A stretch of DNA of 64,000 bases. Origin: Ptiloglossa arizonensis. Taxonomy: Eukaryota; Arthropoda; Insecta; Hymenoptera; Colletidae. Below the pieces are notes generated by a model. The model saw nothing but the letters and a program-made list of their open reading frames with translations. It did not search any database and had not been told where the DNA came from. This document shows positions 62,527 through 64,000 of the stretch, piece by piece. The position numbers were made by a program, and so were the translations under genes. Within the stretch, counting starts at the first letter, position 1. Each line of letters opens with the position of its first letter. The stretch lies in NCBI RefSeq assembly GCF_051014685.1, contig NW_027478396.1:2046001-2110000 (forward strand). The letters run 5' to 3'.

Positions 62527-64000
62527 GATTGACCTAACCTAAAAATTCCAATTGCATTTGAAAGTAGAAACTCGCCCGATTACAACAGTACGTGTATTTT
62601 TCCCTAGGCCATTCTGGTTAAGCGATTGGAGCAGCAGAAGTGCGAAAAATTTGTTGTCATGTCAACCATTTCTTAGATTCAAAGTCCCATATTTCGCGAA
62701 CGGATTGACCTAACCCAAAAATTCCTATTGTAACTGAAAGTAGAAACTCGCCCGATTACAACGGTATGTGTGTTTTCTCCCTAGGCCATTCTGGTTAAGC
62801 GTTTGGAGCAGCAGAATTGCGAAAAATTTTTTCCTCCTCAACCATTTCTTGGTTTCAAACTCCCATATCTCGCGAACGGATTGACCTAACCCAAAAATTC
62901 CTATTGCATCTGAAAGTAGAAACTCGCCCGATTACATCGGTATGTGTATTTTTTCCCTAGGCCAGTCTGGTTAAGCGTTTAGAGCAGCAGAATTGCGAAA
63001 AATTTTTTGCCTTCTCAACCATTTCTTGGCTTCAAACTCCCATATCTCGCGAACGGATTGACCTAACCCAAAAATTCCTGTTGCGTCTGAAAGTAGAAAC
63101 TCACCCGATATAAACGGTATGTGTATTTTTTCCCTAGCCCATTCTGGTTAAGCGTTTGGAGCAGCAGAATTGCGAAAAATTTGTTGTCTTCTCAACCATT
63201 TCTTGGCTTCAAACTCCCATATCTCGCGAACGGATTGACCAAACCCAAAAATTCCTTCTGCGTCTGAAAGTAGAAACTCGCCCGATTACAACGGTATGTG
63301 TATTTTCTCCCTAGGGCATTCTGGTTAAGCGTTTGGAGCAGCAGAAGTGCGAAAAATTTGTTGTTTTGTCAACCATTTCTTTGCTTCAAACTCCCATATC
63401 TCGCGAACGGATTGACCTAACTCAAAAATTCCTATTGCATCTGAAAGTAGAAACTCGCCCAATTACAACGGTATGTGTATTTTTTCCCTAAGCCATTCTG
63501 GTTAAGCGTTTGGAGCAGCAGAATTGCGAAAAATTTTTTGCCTTCTCAACCATTTCTTGGCTCCAAACTCCCATATCTCGCGAACGGATTGACCTAACCC
63601 AAAAATTCCTGTTGCGTCTGAAAGTAGAAACTCGCCCGATTACAACGGTATGTGTATTTTGTCTCTAGGCCATTCTGGTTAAGCGTTTGGAGCAGCAGAA
63701 TTGCGAAAAATTTTTTGCCTTCTCAACCATTCCTTGGTTTCAAACTCCCATATCTCGCGAACGGATTGACCTAACCCAAAAATTCCTATTGCATCTGAAA
63801 GTAGAAACTCGCCCGATTACAGCGGCATGTGTATTTTTTCCCTAGGCCATTCTGGTTAAGCGTTTAGAGCAGCAGAATTGCGAAAAATTTTTTGCCTTCT
63901 CAACCATTTCTTGGCTTCAAACTCCCATATCTCGCGAACGGATTGATCTCTCCCAAAAATTTCTGTTGCGTCTGATAGTAGAAACTCACCCGATATAAAC
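62527..64000 (-). repeat. 27-monomer-offset block in R-II, copy 2 (runs off the window)
   Basis: Counterpart of 57,750-59,223. The match is still complete at base 64,000 (ending in cacccgatataaac), so the duplication probably continues beyond the window. Confidence 0.87.

Larger units (their letters stand above)
16445..64000 (-). repeat. Array R: same 177-bp satellite, inverted orientation
   Basis: Every landmark of array L appears as its reverse complement: gcagaattgcgaaaaat, ccctaggccattctgg, tctcgcgaacgg and gtagaaactcgccc, with 177-bp spacing, about 268 monomers to the window end. No interruption by other DNA was seen. Two linked haplotypes dominate: ttgttgtc with tttcttagc and aagtccc, versus ttttttgcc with tttcttgg and aactccc. 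Recombinants exist (for example near 31,511-31,550). Confidence 0.97.
39200..64000 (-). repeat. Zone R-II: monomers with cagaagtgcg, caccagaag and aatgtaactg types
   Basis: Diagnostic variants absent or rare in R-I become frequent: gcagaagtgcg, ggagcaccagaag (for example about 43.88, 44.05, 47.42, 51.84, 54.67 and 59.62 kb), cctaatgtaactg, ctcgcccaattac, gctcgattac and aagcgattggagc. The reverse complements cgcacttctg, ttacattagg and gtttatatcgggcgag are subtypes of array L, so R-II is closer to L than R-I is. Confidence 0.8.

Noticed and set aside
1..64000. CRISPR array
   Set aside because: There are no unique spacers between short repeats; the entire 177-bp unit is repeated, and no cas-like genes are present.
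1..64000. Telomere-like gggttagg in each array L monomer (ttttgggttagg) and its complement in R
   Set aside because: Only about one and a half telomeric units occur per monomer, never in tandem, and the site varies (gggtttgg, cggttagg). Chance resemblance is the simpler reading.
1..64000. Half-monomer (about 88-bp) ancestral duplication inside the 177-bp unit
   Set aside because: A few short resemblances (aatttttcgc versus aatttttggg, tttcgca versus ttcgcga) are not at a half-unit spacing and do not extend; no internal period could be shown by eye.
1..64000. Transposable element insertion, LTR or TIR ends, target-site duplications
   Set aside because: No stretch departs from the satellite; every local irregularity is a substitution, a one- to two-base indel, or an in-register change of monomer type.

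Overview
The whole window is one satellite-DNA array. Every readable base belongs to a tandemly repeated monomer of 177 bp, about 361 copies (63,900 bases / 177). I find no gene, RNA gene, transposon, CRISPR array or unique sequence. A hand count of one monomer (178-354) gives 77 G/C of 177 (43.5%). Long uninterrupted monomer arrays with higher-order repeats (HORs) are typical of eukaryotic centromeric or pericentromeric heterochromatin. I do not recognise the satellite family and cannot name the organism; 'eukaryote' and 'centromere-like' are inferences.

Layout. Array L (1-16,344) reads head-to-tail in what I call the plus orientation. A run of exactly 100 N (16,345-16,444) follows; 100 N is a conventional placeholder for a gap of unknown size. 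Array R (16,445-64,000) is the same satellite in the opposite orientation. R has two compositional zones. R-I (16,445 to about 38.6 kb) carries a diagnostic monomer type not seen further right. R-II (about 39.2 kb to the end) has different types, several of which also occur in L.

Superimposed on the 177-bp period are longer near-identical duplications, all close to whole numbers of monomers. In L: a 27-mer (4,778 bp) in two copies, then a 12-mer (2,124 bp) in about two copies, then a truncated third. In R-I: a 24-mer (4,248 bp), a tetramer (708 bp), and interleaved 16/11/16/8-monomer steps. In R-II: 12-, 20-, 5-, 23- and 25-monomer offsets, a clean tandem 16-mer (2,830 bp x 2), and a 27-monomer offset (4,777 bp) reaching the window end. 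Small indels and point variants propagate with these blocks and let their order be reasoned about.

The most interesting points are: (1) a 17-bp element per monomer matching 8 of the 9 core positions of the mammalian CENP-B box, with variation falling largely at the positions that box leaves free; (2) the orientation flip exactly at an assembly gap, with L resembling the far zone of R more than the near one; and (3) nested recurrence of 27- and 24-monomer periods. All open reading frames here are by-products of the repeat (177 = 3 x 59, so frame is kept between monomers) and none is annotated as a gene.
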